Below are positions 17,973 through 25,870 of a stretch of 64,000 nt of DNA, piece by piece. Position 1 is the stretch's first letter. The number at the start of each line of letters is the position of its first letter. The stretch is taken from positions 11,732 to 75,731 of the forward strand of contig JACKEQ010000028.1 of the NCBI GenBank assembly GCA_020632885.1, written 5' to 3'. The translations under genes and the position numbers were made by a program. The DNA comes from Alphaproteobacteria bacterium (GTDB lineage Bacteria > Myxococcota_A > UBA796 > GCA-2862545). The notes under the pieces were generated by a model. The model made no database searches. It was given only the letters and a program-made list of their open reading frames with translations, and was not told where the DNA came from.

Positions 17973-19279
17973 CGATCGAGGCCGTACTTCTTGAGCTTGT
18001 AACGGAACGCGTTGCGCTCCAGCCCCAACGACGCCGCCGCCCGCGCCTTCACGCCGTCGTGTGCCTCCAGAGCCCTCTCCAGCGCCTGGAGCTCCAGACC
18101 CTCGAGCCACGCGGTGAGGTCGAAGGCGCCCGCAGGCACGGCCAGATCCGCAGATCGTGAGCCTCCGATCTCCCCCGGGAGGTCGTCCAGGGTGACCGCA
18201 TCTCCGCGCACCAGGACCGCCAGACGGCTCGCCAGGTTGTGGAGCTCCCGGACGTTGCCCGGCCAACGGTGACGCTCGAGGCGCTGGCACACCTCCGGCG
18301 TGAGCACCGGAGGCCGCTGACGTCCGACCTGACGCGCAGCATCCGAGAGCGCCCGTCCCATGAGGAGGAGGACGTCCGACCCGCGCGCACGCAGCGGAGG
18401 CAGCTCCAGCGGCACGACGGCGAGACGGAAGTACAGGTCGTCGCGGAAGCCCGACGCCTGGAGGTCGCGGTGGGTCGCGCTCACCACGCGGACCGACACC
18501 GACCGCTCGGCCGTCTCGCCCACCCGGCGCAGCGTGCCCTCCTGCAGCACACGCAACAGCCGGACCTGGGCCTGGGGCGACAGCTCACCCACCTCGTCGA
18601 GGAACAACGTCCCGCCGTGAGCCGCCTCCACGAGCCCCACGCGGTCGCGGTTCGCCCCGGTGTACGCACCGCGGGCCGCCCCGAAGAGCTCGGCCTCCAC
18701 GAGAGACTCCGGGATGGCCCCGCAGTTCACGGCCACGAACGGACCCGCGGACACCGCGCTGCGCGCATGGATCCTCCGGGCCAGGAGCTCCTTCCCCGTC
18801 CCGCTCTCTCCCGTGACCAGGATGGGCAAGCCCGACCGGGCCGCCAGATCGGCGTCCGCCAGGACCCGCAGGAGCTCCGGGCTCCGACCCACGATCCCGT
18901 CCTCCGCGCGCCGCGCCCGCCGCAACGACAGCGCATTGCGCACCTGGACGAGGGCCGCCTCCAGGTCCAGCGGCTTCGTCAGGAACGCGAAAGCCCCGGC
19001 CCGCGTGGCCTCCACGGCCTTCTGGACCGTCGCGTACCCGGTGACCACGATGACCGGCAGCTCCGCGTCCAGCGCGGCCACAGCCCGCTGCACCGCCAGG
19101 CCGTCCATCCCGTCCATCCGCAGGTCGGTGATCACGAGGTCCGGAGCCTCCGCCGGGATCGCCGCCACGGCGACCTCCGGCTCCCCGAACACCCGAGCCC
19201 GGTGGCCAGCGTCCTCCAAGACCTCGGCGAGGGCCTCGGCGCTGGGGCGATGGTCGTCGATCACGAAGACGGTGCTCAT
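17969..19279 (-). CDS. NtrC-type sigma-54-dependent response regulator
   Basis: 436 aa. The receiver domain has FVIDDH and phospho-acceptor Asp52 in ITDLRMDG. The AAA+ domain shows Walker A GESGTGKE, the sigma-54 contact loop as GAYTGA (Tyr variant of GAFTGA), Walker B LFLDEVGEL and the R-finger region. A Fis-type helix-turn-helix ends the protein (AAASLGLERNAFRYKLKKYGL). It activates sigma-54 promoters after phosphorylation by the kinase encoded immediately before it (ATGA overlap). A sigma-54 promoter upstream of the first gene of this operon is the natural target (inference). Confidence 0.93.
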   Translation of the reverse strand: MSTVFVIDDHRPSAEALAEVLEDAGHRARVFGEPEVAVAAIPAEAPDLVITDLRMDGMDGLAVQRAVAALDAELPVIVVTGYATVQKAVEATRAGAFAFLTKPLDLEAALVQVRNALSLRRARRAEDGIVGRSPELLRVLADADLAARSGLPILVTGESGTGKELLARRIHARSAVSAGPFVAVNCGAIPESLVEAELFGAARGAYTGANRDRVGLVEAAHGGTLFLDEVGELSPQAQVRLLRVLQEGTLRRVGETAERSVSVRVVSATHRDLQASGFRDDLYFRLAVVPLELPPLRARGSDVLLLMGRALSDAARQVGRQRPPVLTPEVCQRLERHRWPGNVRELHNLASRLAVLVRGDAVTLDDLPGEIGGSRSADLAVPAGAFDLTAWLEGLELQALERALEAHDGVKARAAASLGLERNAFRYKLKKYGLDR

Positions 19280-20646
19280 GGCAGCGGCAGCCTCAACAGG
19301 AACGTGGCGGTGGCGGGATCCCGGAGCGTCAGGCCGCCCCCCATGGCCTCCACCAGCCGTCGCGACTCGGGCAGGCCGATGCCGGTGCCCTGGGCGCGTC
19401 GGGTATGGAACCACACGAAGACCAGACCCGCCTCCTCTGCGGGGATGCCGGGCCCGTCGTCGGACACCTCGAGGCGGGCCTCGTCACGGCCCACCGCGCA
19501 CCGCACCGTGACCCGGGACGCCCCGGCCTGGCGGGCGTTCAGGAAGAGGTTCCGAAGGACCTGGTGGAGCATCACGCCGTTCGCCCGCACCTCCAGGTCG
19601 CCGTCGAGGACCGCCTCCACGCCCACCTCGGCGGAGACGTCCTCCACGAGCGGGCGCACCGAGACCGCCGCTACGGTCGGGTCGATCGGAGCCGTGAGGT
19701 CGACGAGCCGCTTCACGATGACCTCGACCTGGTCGAGCTGCTGGGTGAGCCGGTCCACGACGGGCCCGTGCTCGGTCGTGAGGCGCCGGAGCCGCTGGGT
19801 CGACAGCGACATCGCGTTCAGCGGGTTGCGGATCTCGTGGGCGATGCCCGCGGCGAGCCGGGTCAGACCCTCCACCCGCTCCTCGTGCTCCCTCGCGAGC
19901 TCGGCATCGCGGGCCTCGAGCTCGTCGAGGAGACGCTGGAGGGTGCCCACGACCCTGCGCACCTCCCGGGGTCCCCGCGCCTCGAGCCGCGCGGGGCGAC
20001 CCTCCGCGAGCTCGGCGAGCTGACGGTCCAGCCGGACGAGCGGCGCGCTGAGCAGCCACGCCACGAGGGACGCAGCGAGCGCGACGAGCAGCAGCACCAG
20101 CAGCGACGTGAGGATCTGCGAGCGCGCCAGGTCGTCCACGGCGCTCAACGTGGCGCCCGACCCCTCGATGGCCGCCGCCCAGCCCGGATGGCCCGGCAGC
20201 GGATGGTAGGCCGTCATGTAGAGCGCCCCGTCGACGGAGCGGTACAGAGGGCCCACCGCCCGACTCCCACCCCGGGCACGGTCGATGAGGTCCCGCTCCG
20301 CCCGGCCCGCGAGCCACCCGCCGCCGAGCACCACGCCGTCCGGCCCACACAGGGCGACCGCAGACAGACCGGCAGCCTCGGCGAGCCCGTCCAGACGGGC
20401 CTGCACGACGCCCGCGCTGCGGTCGCCTCCGACGAGCGCCAGGGTCTCCACGGGGAGGTCCCCGACGGCGAGAGCCACCACCGCGGCCTCGCTCGCCAGG
20501 TGGTCCTCCAGGCCGGCCACGAGGGCGTCCCAGGCGGCCCGGTACGAGAGGAGCCCCAGGGCGCCGAGGGCCCCGAGGGCCACGGTCACGAGCGACACCC
20601 ACGCCACACTCGCCACCGACCAACCGCCCCCGCGGCCCTCCGCCAT
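19276..20646 (-). CDS. membrane sensor histidine kinase
   Basis: 456 aa from the ATG at 20646, which overlaps the previous stop as TGATG. A first transmembrane helix (about 12-35) and a second (about 178-201) enclose a periplasmic sensor of about 140 residues. A HAMP-like segment follows, then a short coiled coil, the HisKA box AAGIAHEIRNPLN (His about 270), and an ATPase domain with NLFLNA (N box), DDGPGIP and GTGIGLP. It should phosphorylate the downstream NtrC-type regulator. Co-transcription with haem proteins suggests it senses a redox or electron-transfer state (inference). Confidence 0.92.
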   Translation of the reverse strand: MAEGRGGGWSVASVAWVSLVTVALGALGALGLLSYRAAWDALVAGLEDHLASEAAVVALAVGDLPVETLALVGGDRSAGVVQARLDGLAEAAGLSAVALCGPDGVVLGGGWLAGRAERDLIDRARGGSRAVGPLYRSVDGALYMTAYHPLPGHPGWAAAIEGSGATLSAVDDLARSQILTSLLVLLLVALAASLVAWLLSAPLVRLDRQLAELAEGRPARLEARGPREVRRVVGTLQRLLDELEARDAELAREHEERVEGLTRLAAGIAHEIRNPLNAMSLSTQRLRRLTTEHGPVVDRLTQQLDQVEVIVKRLVDLTAPIDPTVAAVSVRPLVEDVSAEVGVEAVLDGDLEVRANGVMLHQVLRNLFLNARQAGASRVTVRCAVGRDEARLEVSDDGPGIPAEEAGLVFVWFHTRRAQGTGIGLPESRRLVEAMGGGLTLRDPATATFLLRLPLP

Positions 20647-22013
20647 CAGAACCACAGATGGGTCTGGAGGAGCGCGTCCGGTCGGAGGGTGCCCTTGGGG
20701 GTGACCAGCATCCGGCCCGTCGCCTCCAGCGTGATCCCGGGGAGCGGGGTGACCTGCAGGGCCAGCCCGTGCCGCTGCTGGATCGACGCGAGATCCTCGG
20801 TCCAGACGTCGGACCTCGACTTCAGGACGATCCCGTTTCGCAGCAGGAAGGACAGCTCGCTCATCGCAGCCGCAGGGTACGACGTGCGGTCCCCCACGTC
20901 GCGCCGACCCGCGCTCACCTCGCCGAGCCAGGTGACGGGCACGCCCTCCCAGGTCTGCCGCGGCGACAGGCCCCAGCCGATGCCGGCCGCGAGGAGATCC
21001 CCCTGCCCGAGCCGCTGGCGCCTGCGGACCATCGCGTGGCCCGTCAGGCTCCACGCAAGATCGCGCCAGCCAGCCTGGGCCGCGGCCCCCCAGCCCGTGT
21101 CGGGGTCAGACCCCGCCCAGGACGCGTCGTTCGCGAACACCGAGACCGACGCGAACGGGTAGTTGGGCGCCGTGCCGACCTCCACGCCCGTCACGGTGTT
21201 CACGCTCTTCGACCCGTCCATCTCGAACAGGGTGCGGACTGCGGCCGTGTGGTCGTCGAGGAGCGTGCCGAAGGCCGGCTGGAAGGCGCCCGCGCGCGCC
21301 CAGGACATCCCGGGGAGCTCGTGCAGCATGGCGTACGCACGCCGCATGTAGACCGGTGACGACGGGCCCGTCGGACCGGTCTGCCGACCCGCGGCCGTCG
21401 CGGCCACCGTGAGGTGGTGGACGGGGTGCACCGCGCCGTGGAGGTCGAGCTGCATCGGGAAGAACGCACCCGTCCCGGAGTACCAGGCGAAGCGCACGTC
21501 CCCGCCGACCTGCACGACGGGGTCCGCCGCCAGGCTGCCGTACCGACCGTCCCAGAACGCCATGTCCGTCGTCTTCCGGTGGCGCCCCATCGCGTAGGTG
21601 TTGCCCGTCTGGCCCTGGCCCACGCCCGCCTCGACCTCCGCGCGATCGCTCGGGACGGTGCGACCGTCCACCTCGCCCTTCGGAGGGTTCGAGAGCTTCA
21701 CACGCCAGGTCCAGATCACGCCCGGTGTGAGGAGGTCCCGGTCCACGTCCGAGTACGACCTCTCGCGGCTGCCGACCATGCCCAGCGTCGAGCCTCCGAA
21801 GTACCGCCCCGAGGCGTTCCGCAGGCCGCCGCCCGTGGGGTCCACGTGGCAGGACAGGCACGTCATCGTGCACTTCCGCTCCATGAGCTCGGGGTTCTCC
21901 CAGCCGTCCGGGTCCTCGAGGGTCGGGCTCACGTGGCAGTTCCCGCACGTGCGTCCGGAGCGCTGGGCGTAGAGCGGCAGGGCGAGCGCGCTGCCGAGGA
22001 GGAGCGCGATCAC
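20646..22013 (-). CDS. di-haem N-terminus fused to outer-membrane beta-barrel
   Basis: 455 aa. The GTG at 22013 overlaps the preceding stop (GTGA). A signal VIALLLGSALALPLYA is followed within about 45 residues by two haem motifs, CGNCH and CLSCH. The remaining 380 residues alternate aromatic and Gly/Ala-rich strands, as in an outer-membrane barrel (final residues HLWF, with a C-terminal Phe). This plan suggests a cytochrome-linked porin or an electron conduit across the outer membrane. The repeat core GGGGTCAGACCCC lies in frame at 21102-21114. Family not certain. Confidence 0.75.
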   Translation of the reverse strand: MIALLLGSALALPLYAQRSGRTCGNCHVSPTLEDPDGWENPELMERKCTMTCLSCHVDPTGGGLRNASGRYFGGSTLGMVGSRERSYSDVDRDLLTPGVIWTWRVKLSNPPKGEVDGRTVPSDRAEVEAGVGQGQTGNTYAMGRHRKTTDMAFWDGRYGSLAADPVVQVGGDVRFAWYSGTGAFFPMQLDLHGAVHPVHHLTVAATAAGRQTGPTGPSSPVYMRRAYAMLHELPGMSWARAGAFQPAFGTLLDDHTAAVRTLFEMDGSKSVNTVTGVEVGTAPNYPFASVSVFANDASWAGSDPDTGWGAAAQAGWRDLAWSLTGHAMVRRRQRLGQGDLLAAGIGWGLSPRQTWEGVPVTWLGEVSAGRRDVGDRTSYPAAAMSELSFLLRNGIVLKSRSDVWTEDLASIQQRHGLALQVTPLPGITLEATGRMLVTPKGTLRPDALLQTHLWF

Positions 22014-22381
22014 GGCAGCGCCCCCGTCGTCGCCCACCGCGCGAGGACCTCCTGGTCCCGCACCGTGAGGTGCTCGACCGCACCCGGCGGCATGCTCGCC
22101 GTCGCGAACGCCCCACACACCGTGGGATCCCCTGGGCGCAGGTCCGCCTCCACGCCTACGAGCACGGCGCCGTCGAGCGAGGTGCACACCGACGAGACCC
22201 GCGTGGACCGGGCTCCCGCGTAGGTGTCGAGCTCAACGCCTCCGTCGAGACGGCCGAGCGACGTGTGGCACCGCGTGCAGTGGCGCTCGAGGATCGGGGC
22301 CACGTCCACCTCGAAGGACGGCTCCAACGGCACGGGCTTCTCGCATCCCCCGAGGAGGAGGACGGCGAACACCGCCCTCAC
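22010..22381 (-). CDS. mono-haem lipoprotein
   Basis: 123 aa from the GTG at 22381, overlapping the stop of the first operon gene. Lipobox LLLGGC. One c-type haem motif CTRCH lies in FEVDVAPILERHCTRCH, a pattern seen in many planctomycete and myxobacterial c-type proteins where an imperfect cytochrome domain closes with an axial Met (here SMPPG). The C-terminus (LTVRDQEVLARWATTGALP) matches the usual helix that ends such domains. Likely an electron carrier anchored at a membrane leaflet. Confidence 0.75.
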   Translation of the reverse strand: MRAVFAVLLLGGCEKPVPLEPSFEVDVAPILERHCTRCHTSLGRLDGGVELDTYAGARSTRVSSVCTSLDGAVLVGVEADLRPGDPTVCGAFATASMPPGAVEHLTVRDQEVLARWATTGALP

Positions 22382-22767
22382 TGGACCGTCCCCACGCCCG
22401 CCGTCTGCGTGGACCAGACACGGTCGTGGCAGGTCGTGCAGGACGGGCCGTCGCCGCCGCGGAGATGCCGCGGTGCCGGGTCGGCGGACAGCCCGAAGTC
22501 GAAGTCGCCGTGGCACCCGCTCGCATCGCACGAGAGGAACCGGGCCTCGGGCCACACGCTGTCCTCCGGACACGCTCCGTAGCCGCCACCGGGCTGCGGG
22601 CACAGGAAGGGCGTCTCGTAGCCCCTGGCGTGCAGGAACCCCTCCTGGCTCACCTCGTGGGCCGGCTCCGCCGGGGGATCGAAGCGGAGCCGCCCGCGCC
22701 CGCCGCCCTCGTTCTCCACCTCACACGCGACCAGCCCCAGCAGCCCGAGAATCGTCCAGCTCCTCAT
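22378..22767 (-). CDS. small haem-binding lipoprotein, first gene of sigma-54 operon
   Basis: 129 aa. The ATG at 22767 follows GGAGGTGAGCG. Lipobox GLVAC. It contains one canonical haem motif CTTCH and an odd CDASGCH (four residues between the Cys), plus two more Cys (FLCPQ, GACPED). It may bind one or two haems or carry a disulphide. It heads the seven-gene overlapping operon, directly behind a sigma-54 promoter. No named family. Confidence 0.7.
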   Translation of the reverse strand: MRSWTILGLLGLVACEVENEGGGRGRLRFDPPAEPAHEVSQEGFLHARGYETPFLCPQPGGGYGACPEDSVWPEARFLSCDASGCHGDFDFGLSADPAPRHLRGGDGPSCTTCHDRVWSTQTAGVGTVQ

Positions 22768-22791
22768 CGCTCACCTCCGACTCCATGGGAA

Positions 22792-22807
22792 TGCGAGGGG
22801 TGTGCCA
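22792..22807 (-). promoter_or_regulatory. sigma-54 (-24/-12) promoter
   Basis: On the minus strand the sequence is TGGCACACCCCTCGCA. It matches the consensus TGGCACRN4TTGCW at every fixed position except T13 (C here), with the GG and GC elements at the right spacing. Transcription should start near 22781, about 14 bases before the ATG at 22767, just enough for the GGAGG ribosome site. The operon behind it encodes its own sigma-54 activator. Confidence 0.75.
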
Positions 22808-22981
22808 GGTGTCGAAGACGGGCGAACGCCGGACATCGAGCGCACGAAGCCTGCCGCGAAAGAGATCTTGCGGTGGAGATCGACCGCCCCGACCCGCGTC
22901 GCCGCCGACCTGCACGGGAAATCAGGCGTAAGCGTCGGACGCTGCGAAGGGACGTAGGACTGGAGCATCAGGAGGTGCCCG

Positions 22982-24184
22982 ATGCTCCGAAACGCCGTCC
23001 ACGATCCCCGCCTGCTCCCCATCGATCCGTCCACCCCACTCGGTGGGCTCGCACGTCTCCGCGCGATGCCCATGGCCGACGTCGTGGTGGACGCCGTGGA
23101 AGGTCGCGAGCTCCGCGTCGGTCCCCACGTCCTGGTGGACTTCGCGACGGGCGCCTACCTCGGTCTCGACCGCGACCTGCGCGACGAGGACGTCGCCGAG
23201 GCCCGCCGGTGGGGCCTGCGCAATGGCTGGTCGCGCGCGACGGGCTCGACCGGTCTGACGCAGGCCCTCGAGCAGGAGCTGGCCGCCGCCCTCGGTATGG
23301 ACGCGGTGCGCCTCTCGACCAGCGCGGCCCTCCTCAACGCGAGCGCGTTCCACGGCCTCCGCACCACACGCCCCGTCGCGATCTACGACCAGGACGTCCA
23401 CATCACGGTCGCCCAGGGCATCCGGGCCGCCTACCCGTCCCGCGACCGGCACGTCTTCCCCCATGCCGACCTCCGGGCCCTCGAGCGCCTCCTGACACGG
23501 TTGCCCGAGGGCCCGAAGGTCATCGCCGTCGACGGCATCTACAGCATGCGGGGCAGCCGCGCGCCCCTCGTGGAGCTCGTGGAGCTCGCCCGGGCCCACG
23601 ACGCCCTGCTCTTCGTCGACGACGTGCACGGCTTCGGGATCACGGGCCCCAACGGGCTCGGCAGCATCGAGTCCGTCCCGCCCGAGCTGCGCGGGAGCTG
23701 CGCCCTGCTCGGGTCCTTCGCCAAGGCTGCGAGCAACCCGGTCGCCTTCCTCGCCTACCCGCATGCCGAGTGGGCCGGAGTGGAGAGCGCGCCCGCCCTG
23801 GTGTACAGCGGCCCCCCGTCCAACCTGCACGTCGCCGTGTGCCGCCGCCACCTCGCAGCCTTCCCGCGCTACGCATCGCGGAGGGAGCGGGTGCGCCGGG
23901 CCTCCCTGCGGCTCCACGCGACGCTGGCCGACCGGCACGTCCACACCGCGTCGGAGCCCGGCTCGCCCGTGGTGGCGGTGGGGGTGCAGGACGCCAGCGC
24001 CGAGGCCGTCGTGGACCACCTGTACGCCGCGGGGATCCTCTGCAAGGCCGCGCTCTACCCGGTCGTCCGGCGCGGGGACGAGGTCCTCCGCTTCACCGTG
24101 ACCGCCGCCCACACCGACGCCCACATCCTGCGCCTCGAGGAAGCGCTGCTCCCCGTCACCCCGCTCCTCCGGAGGACCCGTTGA
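22982..24184 (+). CDS. alpha-oxoamine synthase family PLP enzyme
   Basis: 400 aa, start after AGGAGGTG. The fold-type I PLP pattern of the BioF/KBL/serine-palmitoyltransferase family is clear: STSAALLNASAF, then VDDVHGFGITGPNGLGS holding the Asp and His that contact PLP, and the Lys in GSFAKAASNP. These enzymes condense an amino acid with an acyl-thioester. The Lys context departs from the usual GTFSKALG, so the substrate may not be that of BioF. It leads a three-gene operon with an acyltransferase and a desaturase, which fits a lipid role such as a sphingoid or amino-ketone lipid (inference). Confidence 0.85.
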   Translation: MLRNAVHDPRLLPIDPSTPLGGLARLRAMPMADVVVDAVEGRELRVGPHVLVDFATGAYLGLDRDLRDEDVAEARRWGLRNGWSRATGSTGLTQALEQELAAALGMDAVRLSTSAALLNASAFHGLRTTRPVAIYDQDVHITVAQGIRAAYPSRDRHVFPHADLRALERLLTRLPEGPKVIAVDGIYSMRGSRAPLVELVELARAHDALLFVDDVHGFGITGPNGLGSIESVPPELRGSCALLGSFAKAASNPVAFLAYPHAEWAGVESAPALVYSGPPSNLHVAVCRRHLAAFPRYASRRERVRRASLRLHATLADRHVHTASEPGSPVVAVGVQDASAEAVVDHLYAAGILCKAALYPVVRRGDEVLRFTVTAAHTDAHILRLEEALLPVTPLLRRTR

Positions 24185-24972
24185 CCGCACAGATCCACCT
24201 GCTCACCCGCGCCACCCGCGCGCTGTTCACGGCTCCGGCCGCCCACCCCGGCTGGACGGTCGTGGAGGACGACGAGCTCCTCACCGCCTTCGCGCCCTCC
24301 GGGAGTCCCCTGCTCAACTACGTGCTGCGCGCCGAGCCCGCGGGCGACCCTGCCGCCCTGGTGGCTCGAACCCTCGCCATGGCAGGTCCGCGCGGGCTCG
24401 TCTGGAAGGTCGCGCCCACCGACCGCGGCGCGGACGACGTGGCGCGAGCGCTGCTCGACCGGGGACTCGTCGAGCTCCCGTCCAGCACGCCCATCTGGGG
24501 TCCCATCCCCGAAGACGTCGAGACCATCGTAGCCACGTTGCAGCCCGCCACCGACGTCCGCGACGCCTCCGGGTATCGACGCTGGTGCGTGCCGTTCGCC
24601 CGCGCCTTCCACGTGCCGGAGGCGGACGTCGAGCTGCTCGTGGAGGCCGCCGTCGCCCGGGGCTTCGCCGACGACGACCCCATCCAGCACGTGCTCGTCG
24701 AGCGGGACGGCGAGCCCGTCGCTTGCGGGACCCTCGTCGTCGACCCCAGCGGCCTCGCCGGTGCCTTCAACGTCGCCGTGGACCCCCAGCACCGCCGGGA
24801 GGGCCTGGGGACGGCCGTGCTCGGTGCCCTCGCGCTCCGCGCCAGGCGGGCAGGCTGCACGGAGATCGGCCAGTTCAGCACGCCCGAGGGCATGCCGCTC
24901 TACGACCCCCACGGGCGCGCCCATCCCTCCGCCCTCCGCAACTTCCTCTGGATGGGAGGGACCCATGGCTGA
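24181..24972 (+). CDS. GNAT family N-acyltransferase
   Basis: 263 aa. A TTG start at 24181 overlaps the previous stop as TTGA, behind GGAGGA. The C-terminal half is a GNAT domain: ACGTLVVD strand, then FNVAVDPQHRREGLGTAVL with the acyl-CoA binding loop, and a final IGQFSTPEGMPLYDPHG resembling the Tyr-containing end motif. The N-terminal half (1-120) may be a degenerate second GNAT lobe. Likely N-acylates the amine made by the upstream PLP enzyme (inference). Confidence 0.8.
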   Translation: MTAQIHLLTRATRALFTAPAAHPGWTVVEDDELLTAFAPSGSPLLNYVLRAEPAGDPAALVARTLAMAGPRGLVWKVAPTDRGADDVARALLDRGLVELPSSTPIWGPIPEDVETIVATLQPATDVRDASGYRRWCVPFARAFHVPEADVELLVEAAVARGFADDDPIQHVLVERDGEPVACGTLVVDPSGLAGAFNVAVDPQHRREGLGTAVLGALALRARRAGCTEIGQFSTPEGMPLYDPHGRAHPSALRNFLWMGGTHG

Positions 24973-25867
24973 CGACCTCGTCGAGGTCCGCCGGCGTCTG
25001 GTGCGCGAGCACCGCGAGACCCTGCGCGAGCTCCAGCGCCTCCGGCCCTCGGCCAACCTGAAGATCGCCGGGCTGGCGGGCCTCTGGGCGGTCGGGGCGG
25101 GCCTGTACCTCGCCGACCTCGGACCCCTCGCGCTCCCGGTCGTCTGGACGCTCTGTACGAGCGGGCTGCTCGGCATGGCGATCCTCATGCACGACGCAGC
25201 GCACGGGCTCCTCGCGCGGGACCACCGCTGGAACCGGGCGCTCGGGTTCGTCTGCGGGGCCCCCGTGCTCATCGCCACCACGGCCTACCGCGTGAACCAC
25301 ATCGAGCATCACGCGTTCACGGGCACCGACCGCGACACCGGCGACCCCGTGGCCCACGCGAACCGCACGGGGATCTCCGTGGGCCGGCTGACCTCGATCT
25401 TCCTGATCCTGGGGACGTTCCTCGTCATCCCCGCCATCGCCCACGGCTCCTGGCGCAAGGCGGACGTCGCCCAGCAACGCGCCATCGCCGCCGAGTACGC
25501 GCTCATCCTGGCGGGCCTGACCGTCGCGTGGGCCGTCCTGCCCGGTGTCTTCCTGCTCCACGTGTGGGTCGTGCCCTTCCTCGTCGGGAGCCTGGCGAAC
25601 AACCTGCGCTCCGTGGCGGAGCACGCGTTCCTCGAGCGCACGGACCCCGTCCGCAACGCCCGCACGGTGCTCTCGAACCCTGTCGTCCGTCTGATCCAGT
25701 CGAACGTCAACTACCACTGGGAGCACCACCTGTTCCCGGGGGTGCCCTGGTACAACCTGCCGCGGCTCCACGCCCTGCTCGCCCACGAGCGCGAGACGCT
25801 CGGCGTACCCGTGGAGCGCGGCTACCTCGGGTGGTTCGTGCGCGACGTGCTCCCGCGGCTGGCGTGA
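24965..25867 (+). CDS. membrane fatty-acid desaturase
   Basis: 300 aa. The ATG at 24965 overlaps the GNAT gene by 8 bases. Three histidine boxes of the di-iron desaturase family are present: HDAAH (about 79), HIEHH (about 115) and HWEHH (about 247). Hydrophobic spans lie between them. It inserts a double bond or hydroxyl in an acyl chain, in the membrane. Co-translation with the alpha-oxoamine synthase and GNAT genes suggests it acts on the same lipid product. Confidence 0.88.
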   Translation: MADDLVEVRRRLVREHRETLRELQRLRPSANLKIAGLAGLWAVGAGLYLADLGPLALPVVWTLCTSGLLGMAILMHDAAHGLLARDHRWNRALGFVCGAPVLIATTAYRVNHIEHHAFTGTDRDTGDPVAHANRTGISVGRLTSIFLILGTFLVIPAIAHGSWRKADVAQQRAIAAEYALILAGLTVAWAVLPGVFLLHVWVVPFLVGSLANNLRSVAEHAFLERTDPVRNARTVLSNPVVRLIQSNVNYHWEHHLFPGVPWYNLPRLHALLAHERETLGVPVERGYLGWFVRDVLPRLA

Positions 25868-25870
25868 CGA

